The notes under the pieces were generated by a model. The model ran no database searches. It was given only the letters and a program-made list of their open reading frames with translations, and was not told where the DNA came from. Both the position numbers and the translations under genes were made by a program. From Actinomycetota bacterium (lineage in GTDB: Bacteria > Actinomycetota > Thermoleophilia > Miltoncostaeales > Miltoncostaeaceae), in the NCBI GenBank assembly GCA_005800465.1, contig SYFI01000041.1, positions 1-13,199 of the forward strand: 13,199 nt of DNA, read 5' to 3'. Below, in pieces: positions 6,889 through 13,199 of the stretch (positions are counted from its first letter, which is position 1; each line of letters begins with the position of its first letter).

Positions 6889-7761
6889 ATGATGATCCGG
6901 CGCGGGGTGATCGGCGGCCTCATCGCCCTGTGTCTCATCGTGTTTACGGTGTACTTCCGCGAGTCCGGCAGCGGCCCGCTGCACAGCGCCCAGCAGATGG
7001 CGGGATCAGCAGCGATGCCCCTGCAATCGATCACCGAGCGCGCGTCGCAGCCATTTCGCGATGGCTGGAGCTGGGTCACTGGGCTTGTGGACGCCCGAGG
7101 CCAGAATGAGGATCTGAGAGCACAGAATGCTGCGCTTCAGGCGCGCGTTCTTTCGCTCTCGGACCAGTCGGCTGAGATCGCCCGCCTCCGGACGCTGCTC
7201 CGCATCGATGAGAGCGTTCCGTCGGGCTACAAGTCGGTTGTGGCATCAGTTGTGGGGCGCTCGCCCACCAGTTGGTACGCGCGCGCCACCCTGAGCGCCG
7301 GGACATCTGACGGCATCGTGGTGAACAGCCCAGTGGTGAGCGGTGCGGCGCCCGGTGCCGCGCTCGTGGGGCTCATCACCGAGGCCTCGGCCTTCACTTC
7401 GGTTGTCACATTCATCACCGACGCCTCCATCCGCGTGGGCGCCACGGTGGATAGGTCTGGTGGCGCGCTGGGCGTTCTTCGTCCGACAGTGGGCGGGCAG
7501 TTGATGATGGGTGGTGTGCCGCGCGACTTCCGTGTGAAGCCTGGCGGCATTGTGCGCACAGCCGGGTTCTCGGCCGATCTGCGCCTTCCGTCAGTGTTCC
7601 CGCGCGGCATCGCGGTGGGGCTGGTGGTCGGGGTCGGTTCGCGCGACGTCGATACGTTCCAGACCATTCAGGTGACGCCCTACGTTGATGTGCGCACCCT
7701 AGTTGACGTCGCCGTGCTCACACCGCAGTCGGCCGCTGCGCGACGGAGGGCCGCCGGCTGA
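6889..7761 (+). CDS. mreC: Rod-shape-determining protein MreC
   Basis: Bitopic membrane protein of 290 residues that links MreB and MreD to the PBP2-RodA synthase on the outer face of the membrane. MMIRR is followed by one membrane segment at about residues 7-23. Residues ~70-105 (NEDLRAQNAALQARVLSL and onwards) form the expected coiled coil. The rest is the double beta-barrel MreC domain, with VVGRSPTSWYARATLSAGTSDGI and TDASIRVGATVDRSGGALGVL as family landmarks. The C-terminus ends in an Arg/Ala-rich tail. The ATG at 6889 directly precedes a second ATG at 6892; either may be used. A weak GAG at 6877-6879 is the only upstream Shine-Dalgarno candidate. An in-frame TGA at 6823 limits any upstream extension. 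The stop overlaps the proposed mreD CTG as CTGA. Confidence 0.95.
   Translation: MMIRRGVIGGLIALCLIVFTVYFRESGSGPLHSAQQMAGSAAMPLQSITERASQPFRDGWSWVTGLVDARGQNEDLRAQNAALQARVLSLSDQSAEIARLRTLLRIDESVPSGYKSVVASVVGRSPTSWYARATLSAGTSDGIVVNSPVVSGAAPGAALVGLITEASAFTSVVTFITDASIRVGATVDRSGGALGVLRPTVGGQLMMGGVPRDFRVKPGGIVRTAGFSADLRLPSVFPRGIAVGLVVGVGSRDVDTFQTIQVTPYVDVRTLVDVAVLTPQSAAARRRAAG
7745..7750 (+). promoter_or_regulatory. Shine-Dalgarno sequence upstream of the proposed mreD CTG start
   Basis: GGAGGG ends 7 bases before the CTG at 7758 and lies 40 bases before the first canonical start, the GTG at 7791. The GTG itself has no purine-rich site close upstream. The site favours the CTG but does not prove it. 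Confidence 0.5.
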
Positions 7762-8351
7762 GCGAGCGAACGCTTGGCGCGGCGGCACGCGTGCGCGCCG
7801 CTCGGCAGCGGCCGGTCCGGGCACTGCCCGATCGGGGCATCGCGCTCAAGCGGGTGGCGCTGCTCGCAGCCGCTGCAGTAATCCTGCAGATCACGGTAAT
7901 GCCAAGCATCATGGTCGCCGATGGGTCACCCGACATCGTTATCGCCGCCGTGGTGTCCATCGCGGTGCTTCGGGGGTCGCTGGTGGGCGCCGTCACCGGC
8001 TTCGCGTGCGGGTTTCTCGTGGAACTGACCACGCCCGTCGGCACTCTGGGCGTGATGGCATTGCTTTATCTCGCAGTGGGTGCGTGGTGCGGGCGGTTTG
8101 CCGACCGCCCCAAGGCATCCACCATTGGTCTTCCGCTCGGCCTCATCGGGGTCGGCGCGGCGTTCGTGCAGGTGGGGTATGCCTCGTTTCAATGGCTGCT
8201 GGGTACCGATGTGACGACATCGGTGATTGCGATGCGCATTGTTGTTCCCACCGTGGCGCTCTCGGCCCTGCTCGGTCCCCCCGTGCTGCTGGTCGCGCGG
8301 AGACTTCTGGGGGCCCCGATTGACGTAGAGCCGGGGATGCTTGACGAGTGA
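7758..8351 (+). CDS. mreD: Rod-shape-determining protein MreD, start CTG 7758 or GTG 7791
   Basis: Small polytopic membrane protein of the elongasome, which works with MreC to activate PBP2-RodA. It is 197 residues from the CTG or 186 from the GTG. After a basic N-terminus (RAARQRPVRALPDRGIALKR) come roughly five hydrophobic segments. The MreD-type stretch PDIVIAAVVSIAVLRGSLVGAV leads to GFACGFLVELTTPVGTLGV, the conserved region with glycines and an acidic residue. MreD is poorly conserved, so position between mreC and mrdA is an important part of the call. The CTG overlaps the mreC stop (CTGA 7758-7761) and has GGAGGG upstream. The GTG gives a normal-looking protein but lacks a ribosome-binding site. 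The 3' end overlaps mrdA as GTGA. Identity is good; the start is open. Confidence 0.88.
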   Translation: MSERTLGAAARVRAARQRPVRALPDRGIALKRVALLAAAAVILQITVMPSIMVADGSPDIVIAAVVSIAVLRGSLVGAVTGFACGFLVELTTPVGTLGVMALLYLAVGAWCGRFADRPKASTIGLPLGLIGVGAAFVQVGYASFQWLLGTDVTTSVIAMRIVVPTVALSALLGPPVLLVARRLLGAPIDVEPGMLDE

Positions 8352-10285
8352 GCACAATGCAACCTCCTATCCCCTCGCCGCCGACTGACGATCCGACGCC
8401 CCGCCCGCCTCGCCGATCTGGGCGCCCGCCCCGGTCCGTGCTGCGCATGGCATCGTTTGCCAGTCTCGCCATTGTGCTTCTGGTGGTGCTGGTCGTGCGC
8501 CTGTGGTTTCTTCAGGTGATCGGGGGTGCGGGATATCAGGAGCGGGCCGAGGCCAATCGCCTGCACACCGTCATTACCGAAGCCCCGCGTGGCGCGATCA
8601 CCGATCGCAACGGCAAGGCGCTGGTGACGAGCAAGGAAGTGCTCAACCTCGTTGCCCGGCCACAGGATCTGGTGGGCGACGCCGGCGCGCGGACGCTCAC
8701 TCGTCTCTCAGCCGCCCTCGGACACCCCGCTGGCTTCTTCGCGGCGAAGGTGGCCAGAGCCCAGAAGGCCAGCCCGTTCGAGGCAGTGGTGCTCGAGGAG
8801 GATGCGTCGCCGCAGTTGCAGGCCTACGTCGAGGAGCGCCGGGCGCAGCTTCCGGGCATCGAACTCCAGGCCGCCTACAAGCGCGAATACCCCAACGGGA
8901 CGATGGCTGCGCATCTTCTGGGCTATACGGGTCCCATTCCCGTGGAGGTCGCTCGCAAGTACCGGGATCAGGGATATCTGGGCAACGAAACCGTGGGTCG
9001 GGCCGGCATCGAAAGTCAATACGAGGGGTATCTACGCGGCATCGCGGGTCGGCAGCAGGTTGAGGTGGATGCGCGCGGCGACATCGTGGGGCGGGGGGTC
9101 ATCTCGCAGACCTCGCCGCGTCCGGGGCAGACCCTGCGCCTGTCCATCGATCTGAGTGTTCAGAAGGCGCTTGAGCGGGCGCTGGCGCGCGAGGTGGCAG
9201 CCGCCGGCACATCGACCGGTGCGGCCGGGGTGGCGATCGATCCAAAAACCGGCGCGGTGCTGGCCATGGCATCGTTGCCCACCTTCAAGCCCGAAGTATT
9301 CGAATCGGGTACTCCCCGTGAGATCCAGCGGGTACTCACGAGCCCGGGGCGGCCTTTGCTCGACCGTGCCATCGGCGGCGAGTACCCCGCCGCCTCAACC
9401 TTCAAGGCCATCACCGGCTCTGCCGCGCTTGCATCGGGGCTGTACACCGCGGGTGAACAGATTGAGTCCCCCGGATCCCTGATGCTCTACAAGACGCGCT
9501 TTCGCGGATTCAACAACAAGGCATTTGGCCCGATCGCCCTGCCGCAGGCGCTTGAGGTATCGAGCGACACGTTCTTCTACACACTCGGCGATCGCTCATA
9601 CCGTGTTCCGGGTTGGCCGCTCCAGGAGTGGTCGCACAGGTTCGGCCTCGGGCAGGCCACAGGAATCGATCTCACCGAGGGCGAGAGCGCTGGCCTCATT
9701 CCTGATCTGGCCTACAAGCGCCAGACATGTGATCGTAAATTGGACCCAGTCAACTGCTCGTGGCGTCCTGGCGACTCCATCAACATGTCGATCGGTCAGG
9801 GCAATGTTCTTGTGACGCCGGTGCAGATGGCGGTGGCATACGGGGCGATCGGCAATGGCGGAAAGGTGGTCACGCCTACCCTGGGGAATGCCGTTGTCGA
9901 CGCCGATGGCCGTGTGCTGCGGGATCTGTTGAGTGCGCGCGCCATGAATGATCTGGGCCTTCCGGCCGGGGTTCTCGAACAGGTCAAGCAGGGGCTGAAA
10001 CTTGCCGCGAACGGCAATAGCGGCACATCGACACCGGTGTTCGGCGGCCTCCCCCCGGCATTCAAGGTGGCGGGAAAGACCGGAACTGCCGAGAACCCGT
10101 CCAAGATCGACCATGCGTGGTTTGTGGGCTACGCGCCTGCGGATGACCCATCCATCGTGGTGGCCGTGGTGGTGGAGCGCGGCGGGCAGGGCGCCAATTC
10201 AGCGGCACCGGCCGTGTGTTCGACCATGGCTGCGTCGCTTGGGTTCGCGGAAAGCCGTTGCGGCAGCGGGGCGAAGGTCAACTGA
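8348..10285 (+). CDS. mrdA: Penicillin-binding protein 2, elongasome transpeptidase
   Basis: Class B PBP of 645 residues, the DD-transpeptidase that cross-links glycan strands made by RodA during elongation. A Pro/Arg-rich cytoplasmic tail (residues 1-30) precedes one membrane anchor (about 33-55). The dimerisation or pedestal domain starts with RGAITDRNGKALVTSKEVLNL. The transpeptidase domain has the nucleophile in STFK at Ser350-Lys353, an SSD motif at 405-407 (the SxD form common in PBP2) and KTGTAE starting at Lys577. The start is the GTG at 8348 in a GTGA overlap with mreD; an ATG three codons later is an alternative. The only four cysteines, C461, C470, C624 and C638, lie in two pairs in the extracytoplasmic part. 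Its stop overlaps rodA by one base. The pairing with RodA and MreCD separates it from the division PBP (FtsI). Confidence 0.95.
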   Translation: MSTMQPPIPSPPTDDPTPRPPRRSGRPPRSVLRMASFASLAIVLLVVLVVRLWFLQVIGGAGYQERAEANRLHTVITEAPRGAITDRNGKALVTSKEVLNLVARPQDLVGDAGARTLTRLSAALGHPAGFFAAKVARAQKASPFEAVVLEEDASPQLQAYVEERRAQLPGIELQAAYKREYPNGTMAAHLLGYTGPIPVEVARKYRDQGYLGNETVGRAGIESQYEGYLRGIAGRQQVEVDARGDIVGRGVISQTSPRPGQTLRLSIDLSVQKALERALAREVAAAGTSTGAAGVAIDPKTGAVLAMASLPTFKPEVFESGTPREIQRVLTSPGRPLLDRAIGGEYPAASTFKAITGSAALASGLYTAGEQIESPGSLMLYKTRFRGFNNKAFGPIALPQALEVSSDTFFYTLGDRSYRVPGWPLQEWSHRFGLGQATGIDLTEGESAGLIPDLAYKRQTCDRKLDPVNCSWRPGDSINMSIGQGNVLVTPVQMAVAYGAIGNGGKVVTPTLGNAVVDADGRVLRDLLSARAMNDLGLPAGVLEQVKQGLKLAANGNSGTSTPVFGGLPPAFKVAGKTGTAENPSKIDHAWFVGYAPADDPSIVVAVVVERGGQGANSAAPAVCSTMAASLGFAESRCGSGAKVN

Positions 10286-11460
10286 TGACGACCCTGACTG
10301 GGGAGCCCCATGGGGTCGGGGCCCGCCCGCGCCAGGCTGTCGCCGGGCTCGACTGGTGGTTGCTGGGAATGGCCCTCGCGGTCTCCGGATTCGGTGTGTT
10401 TGTGGTCAGGGCCGCCACGGAGTCGGACTTGGCGTCGAATTCGGGCTTCTACTTCACTCGTCAACTGGCGTTCACCGTGGTGGGACTGGTGTGCCTGTTC
10501 TTCATGTTGCGGCTCAACCTCGACGATCTGTCGCGTTACGTGTGGACCATTTACGCGATTCTGGTGGCGTCGGTGGGGGCCGTACTGGTGCTCGGCGCGT
10601 CTGCCCGCGGATCCACTCGCTGGATCGAGCTCGGCCCGGTGCGTTTGCAGCCGTCAGAGCTCGGCAAGGTGCTGATCGCGTTTGTGCTTGCCGTCGTTTT
10701 GGTGGAGCGCCTGAAGGCGATCGAGCCGGCCCGGCTGTCGTTGATGGTGCTCGGTCTCACAATGCTGCCCGCGGTCATTGTGTTTCTGCAACCCGACCTC
10801 GGGACGGCCCTGGTGTACTTGGCAATCGCCGTGGTCATGCTCTGGGTGGCCGGGCAGCCCATCACGCACTTCATCGTTGCAGGCGCGGTGATCGTGGCGG
10901 CGGCGGGAATGATCCTCTATGTGCTTCCGGCCGCGGGCCTGAACGTTTTGCAGCCGTATCAGGTGGACCGACTCACCTCGTTCGTTGATTCGGGTGGCGA
11001 TCGCACGCAGTCGGGGTACCAGTTGGAGCAGAGCAAGGTGGCCATCGGTTCGGGTGGGGCATTTGGCAAGGGTCCCTCCGGCGCCACCCAGACCATCAAC
11101 GACTTCCTGCCCGAGCACCACACCGACTTCATCTTCGCTGTGGTGGCCGAGATGTTCGGATTTCTGGGGGGAGGCCTCCTCATCGCGGCCTACTTCATCA
11201 TCATCTGGCGGGCCATCGTGATCATGCGATTGGCACCCACCGAACTCGAGCGACTGGTGGCGGCGGGGATCGCCGCAATGCTGGCGTTCGAGGTGTTCGT
11301 TAACATCGGCATGAACGTGGGGATCATGCCGATCACGGGAATCCCGTTGCCATTCATGTCGTACGGCGGGAGCCACACACTGACGAACCTTGTCGCCGTT
11401 GGCGTCCTCCTTCGCATCGGCATGCGCGGTCGCGCCGCTCAGGCCGCCAGAGCCTCATAG
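10285..11460 (+). CDS. rodA: Peptidoglycan glycosyltransferase RodA (SEDS family)
   Basis: Polytopic membrane glycosyltransferase of 391 residues that polymerises lipid II into glycan for lateral wall growth with PBP2. About ten hydrophobic segments are visible. SEDS landmarks are GSTRWIELGPVRLQPSELGK, LQPDLGTALVYLAIAVVMLW, SGYQLEQSKVAIGSGGAFGKG, NDFLPEHHTDFIFAVVAEMFG and ITGIPLPFMSYGGSHTLTN. Asp281 in HTDFIF aligns, as I recall it, with the catalytic Asp262 of E. coli RodA. The start is the ATG at 10285 in a TGATG overlap with the mrdA stop, preceded by a purine-rich GGGGCGAAGG. The open frame extends upstream to 10216, but that part overlaps mrdA and is not family-like. FtsW is less likely because the partner is PBP2 and the gene is inside the mre cluster. 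The next gene begins directly after the TAG. Confidence 0.95.
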   Translation: MTTLTGEPHGVGARPRQAVAGLDWWLLGMALAVSGFGVFVVRAATESDLASNSGFYFTRQLAFTVVGLVCLFFMLRLNLDDLSRYVWTIYAILVASVGAVLVLGASARGSTRWIELGPVRLQPSELGKVLIAFVLAVVLVERLKAIEPARLSLMVLGLTMLPAVIVFLQPDLGTALVYLAIAVVMLWVAGQPITHFIVAGAVIVAAAGMILYVLPAAGLNVLQPYQVDRLTSFVDSGGDRTQSGYQLEQSKVAIGSGGAFGKGPSGATQTINDFLPEHHTDFIFAVVAEMFGFLGGGLLIAAYFIIIWRAIVIMRLAPTELERLVAAGIAAMLAFEVFVNIGMNVGIMPITGIPLPFMSYGGSHTLTNLVAVGVLLRIGMRGRAAQAARAS

Positions 11461-12321
11461 ATGGGGGCCATCACCACGCTGGCCAAGCGGGTCAACCGCT
11501 TGGCCAAGGACACCCGCGAGCATCACGAGCAGGCCCTCGACGGAGGCGTGATGGCGATCCTGCCGTCGAGCCCCGTACTGGGTGGCCGGCTTTCGGGGAT
11601 GCTCGGCGTGCCCGTGGGCGACCGGGCTGCAGCCACCCTGCTGGTCATCCCGCTCGGCGCCGGTGACGATGTCCGTGCCGTCGCCCTCGAAGTTGCCGCC
11701 AGGTCTCGGCAGAACCAGCGCACGCTGGTTGTCGTCGTGTGCGCTCCGCATGAGCGTGGCCGCATCGAGCGCGAGTTTCTCTCCAAGGACGATGTCACGA
11801 TCGGCGATCTGGCGTTCGTGCCGGATCTGGAGTCCGATTCATCTGTGGGTGCGGTGATGCAGGCCGTCATCTGCTCACTGGGCACGGGCATGGTGCCCGC
11901 TGCCAGGCGCTACCCGGCGTTACGGGACCCGGTGCATCGCCACCTGGTCGACGTGGCCGCACGGGAGTCGGCAATTGCCGGCGCGCTCAACTGGTTTTCG
12001 GGAAGCGCGGCTGCCCAGCACGCAATGGTGGTGCGAATGGGGTCTGCCGAGGGGCAGGGTCTTTCCGCCAAGCGCATTCCCGAGGTGGTCGCAGCGACCG
12101 CAACGGGTATCGCCGTGGGCTTCGTTGCCCGCGGCGCATCACGTATTGTGCCCGCACCCAGCTGGATGGTGCGAGGCGCTATCGCATGGGCCTCGACCGT
12201 GGCACTCGCCGCGGCGACGGAGCGTATTTCGCGCCGGCTCGGCGATGATATGAACATCGATCCGAAGGACGCCGTCAAGGCGTTCATCCGCGCCCGTCTG
12301 GGGCGGAAGGGGAAGAGCTGA
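11461..12321 (+). CDS. DUF697-like membrane-associated protein of unknown function
   Basis: Protein of 286 residues whose ATG directly follows the rodA stop. The N-terminal half looks like a three-layer alpha/beta fold. Strand LLVIPLG is at about 61-66, a helix and TLVVVVCAP at 88-96 follow, then a helix, IGDLAFVPDLE at 114-124 and a helix. This order resembles the GTPase or Rossmann-type domain that precedes DUF697 in other proteins, but there is no P-loop GxxxxGKS/T and no NKxD, so nucleotide binding is not supported. The C-terminal half (about 150-255) follows the DUF697 plan: YPALRDPVHRHLVDVAARESAIAGAL, KRIPEVVAATATGIAVGFVARGA, VPAPSWMVRGAIAWAS, with two hydrophobic stretches at 209-227 and 236-252. 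The usual GADxPVLTxNQ core seems shortened. I recall DUF697 proteins at this site in Thermoleophilia; function unknown. A perfect hairpin covers codons 7-16. Confidence 0.6.
   Translation: MGAITTLAKRVNRLAKDTREHHEQALDGGVMAILPSSPVLGGRLSGMLGVPVGDRAAATLLVIPLGAGDDVRAVALEVAARSRQNQRTLVVVVCAPHERGRIEREFLSKDDVTIGDLAFVPDLESDSSVGAVMQAVICSLGTGMVPAARRYPALRDPVHRHLVDVAARESAIAGALNWFSGSAAAQHAMVVRMGSAEGQGLSAKRIPEVVAATATGIAVGFVARGASRIVPAPSWMVRGAIAWASTVALAAATERISRRLGDDMNIDPKDAVKAFIRARLGRKGKS
11480..11506 (+). repeat. Perfect 11-bp inverted repeat at the 5' end of the DUF697-like gene
   Basis: TGGCCAAGCGG at 11480-11490, loop GTCAA, and its exact reverse complement CCGCTTGGCCA at 11496-11506. It begins 19 bases after the start ATG at 11461 and just downstream of the rodA stop, encoding LAKRVNRLAK. 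No T-run follows. In RNA it would fold close behind the initiation site and could slow early elongation or mark an RNA-processing site. Chance is possible. Confidence 0.75.
12305..12317 (+). promoter_or_regulatory. Purine-rich ribosome-binding region for the RNase E/G gene
   Basis: GGAAGGGGAAGAG runs directly up to the CTG at 12318. The AAGGGGA core is about 5 bases from the CTG and about 23 from the next canonical start, the GTG at 12336. This placement favours the CTG. Confidence 0.5.
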
Positions 12322-13199
12322 TCAAGCAGATTCTGGTGTCAATCGATCGCGCCGAGACGCGCGTGGCAATCCTTGAGGATGGGCGCGTTGCGGAGGTGCA
12401 GATCGAGCGTCGTGGCAAGGGCTCAGTTGTGGGCCACATCTGGAAGGGCCGTGTGGAGAGCGTGCTTGCCGGTATGGAGGCCTCATTCATTGAGGTCGGC
12501 AGCGGCAAGAACGGCTTCCTCCACGTGGATGACGTGGTGGCCGAGGGCGTGCCCAAGAAGAAGCGCCTGATCGCCGACATGCTCAAGAAGGGTGACGAGG
12601 TCATCGTGCAGGCCGTCAAGGACCCGATGGGGACCAAGGGCGCACGACTCACCATGCAGTTGTCGCTGGCTGGCCGGTTTCTTGTGTACGTGCCATTCGG
12701 TGATGGCATCGGTATCTCAAAGCGCCTTGATGACGATGAGCGTCACCGCCTTCGTGATATCTGCAGGAAGCTGCCGCGCGATGGGGGAGGCCTGATCGTG
12801 CGTACTGCGGCGGCGGGCGCCTCGGCCACTGAGCTTGCGCGCGACCTTGCATCGCTCAACCTGCTGTGGAAGGCCATCCGAGAGCGGTCGGCGCAGGTGC
12901 CGCTCCCGTCGCTGCTCTATAGCGAAGCCGACTCGTCGCTCAAGGTCATCCGCGACATCCTCAACGACAGCGTCGATGAGGTGCTCGTGGATGATGCCCG
13001 CCAGCACGAGCGCATTGTGGGGTTCCTGCGACGCACGTCGCCGGAACTCGCCGATCGCGTGAAGGTGTGGGACGGCGAGGGGCAGTTGCTGAAGCACTTC
13101 GGGGTGGAGGACGCCATCCGGTCCACCCTCAACCGCCGTGTGCCTCTGGCATCCGGCGGGTCACTGGTGATTGATGACACCGAGGCCATGACGGTGATC
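12318..13199 (+). CDS. rng: Ribonuclease E/G family endoribonuclease, N-terminal part, probable CUG start (partial)
   Basis: Single-strand endoribonuclease of the RNase E/G family, acting in rRNA maturation and mRNA decay in the cytoplasm. 294 codons are visible and the frame runs off the window. The N-terminus IKQILVSIDRAETRVAILEDG leads into an S1 RNA-binding domain, IWKGRVESVLAGMEASFIEVG and GFLHVDDV, at about residues 35-125. The 5'-sensor/RNase-H-like region follows, with GGGLIVRTAAAGAS. The window stops at SGGSLVIDDTEAMTVI, directly before the conserved Asp (Asp303 in E. coli RNase E numbering) that binds catalytic Mg2+. The catalytic Asp pair and Zn-link cysteines are therefore not visible. 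No ATG, GTG or TTG lies between the in-frame TGA at 12246 and the GTG at 12336; starting there would cut off the conserved first strand. CTG 12318 overlaps the preceding stop as CTGA. Whether it is a short RNase G or an extended RNase E cannot be judged. Confidence 0.93.
   Translation, partial: MIKQILVSIDRAETRVAILEDGRVAEVQIERRGKGSVVGHIWKGRVESVLAGMEASFIEVGSGKNGFLHVDDVVAEGVPKKKRLIADMLKKGDEVIVQAVKDPMGTKGARLTMQLSLAGRFLVYVPFGDGIGISKRLDDDERHRLRDICRKLPRDGGGLIVRTAAAGASATELARDLASLNLLWKAIRERSAQVPLPSLLYSEADSSLKVIRDILNDSVDEVLVDDARQHERIVGFLRRTSPELADRVKVWDGEGQLLKHFGVEDAIRSTLNRRVPLASGGSLVIDDTEAMTVI

Noticed and set aside
7703..8323. 206-codon + strand ORF overlapping mreC and mreD
   Set aside because: Arg/His/Gly-rich shadow of mreD with no hydrophobic pattern or family motif.
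10002..10988. 328-codon + strand ORF across the mrdA/rodA junction
   Set aside because: Out of frame with both strongly supported genes, Arg/Gly-rich and without motifs.
1..13199. Search for mobile elements, CRISPR arrays, tRNA/rRNA genes, toxin-antitoxin or phage genes
   Set aside because: None seen. All long + strand genes are housekeeping or cell-wall genes with uniform GC-rich codon use and tight spacing.

Overview
The window is a GC-rich, gene-dense chromosomal segment in which every protein gene lies on the + strand. The proteins look actinobacterial: MreB, ValS and PBP2 resemble actinobacterial versions, and a DUF697-like protein sits between rodA and the RNase E/G gene. From memory of family gene orders I would place it in Actinomycetota, most likely class Thermoleophilia or an uncultured relative. 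That placement is an inference, since no rRNA or marker tree is available here.

Layout: the 3' end of clpX (1-152); valS (203-2701); folC (2709-4052); a membrane-anchored double zinc-ribbon protein (4049-4597); ndk (4594-5013); maf (5010-5594); a 112-bp gap with a small hairpin; mreB (5707-6759); a 129-bp gap with tiny ORFs; mreC (6889-7761); mreD (7758-8351); mrdA/PBP2 (8348-10285); rodA (10285-11460); a DUF697-like protein (11461-12321); and the 5' part of an RNase E/G gene (12318 to the window end). Most neighbours overlap by 1-4 bases or abut, so there are probably two or three transcription units read in the same direction, with breaks possible before mreB and before mreC.

The core is the rod-shape elongasome. 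MreB filaments, MreC and MreD position and activate the glycosyltransferase RodA and the transpeptidase PBP2. Around it lie housekeeping genes for protein quality control (ClpX), tRNA charging (ValS), folate polyglutamylation (FolC), nucleotide balance and sanitation (Ndk, Maf) and RNA processing (RNase E/G). The grouping of mreBCD with maf and an RNase G gene recalls the E. coli mreBCD-yhdE-rng cluster. The order clpX, valS-folC, maf, mreBCD recalls Bacillus. This is old, conserved synteny rather than an accessory island.

I see no mobile element, CRISPR array, tRNA or rRNA, and no new defence or biosynthetic system. The most unusual signals concern translation initiation. Conserved N-termini of mreB, maf and the RNase gene can only be included by starting at AUC, CUG and CUG respectively, each with a Shine-Dalgarno-like sequence upstream; mreD may be a further CUG case. 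Three of these form CTGA stop/start overlaps. Two perfect 11-bp hairpins inside coding sequence (in valS and at the start of the DUF697-like gene) are also worth checking.
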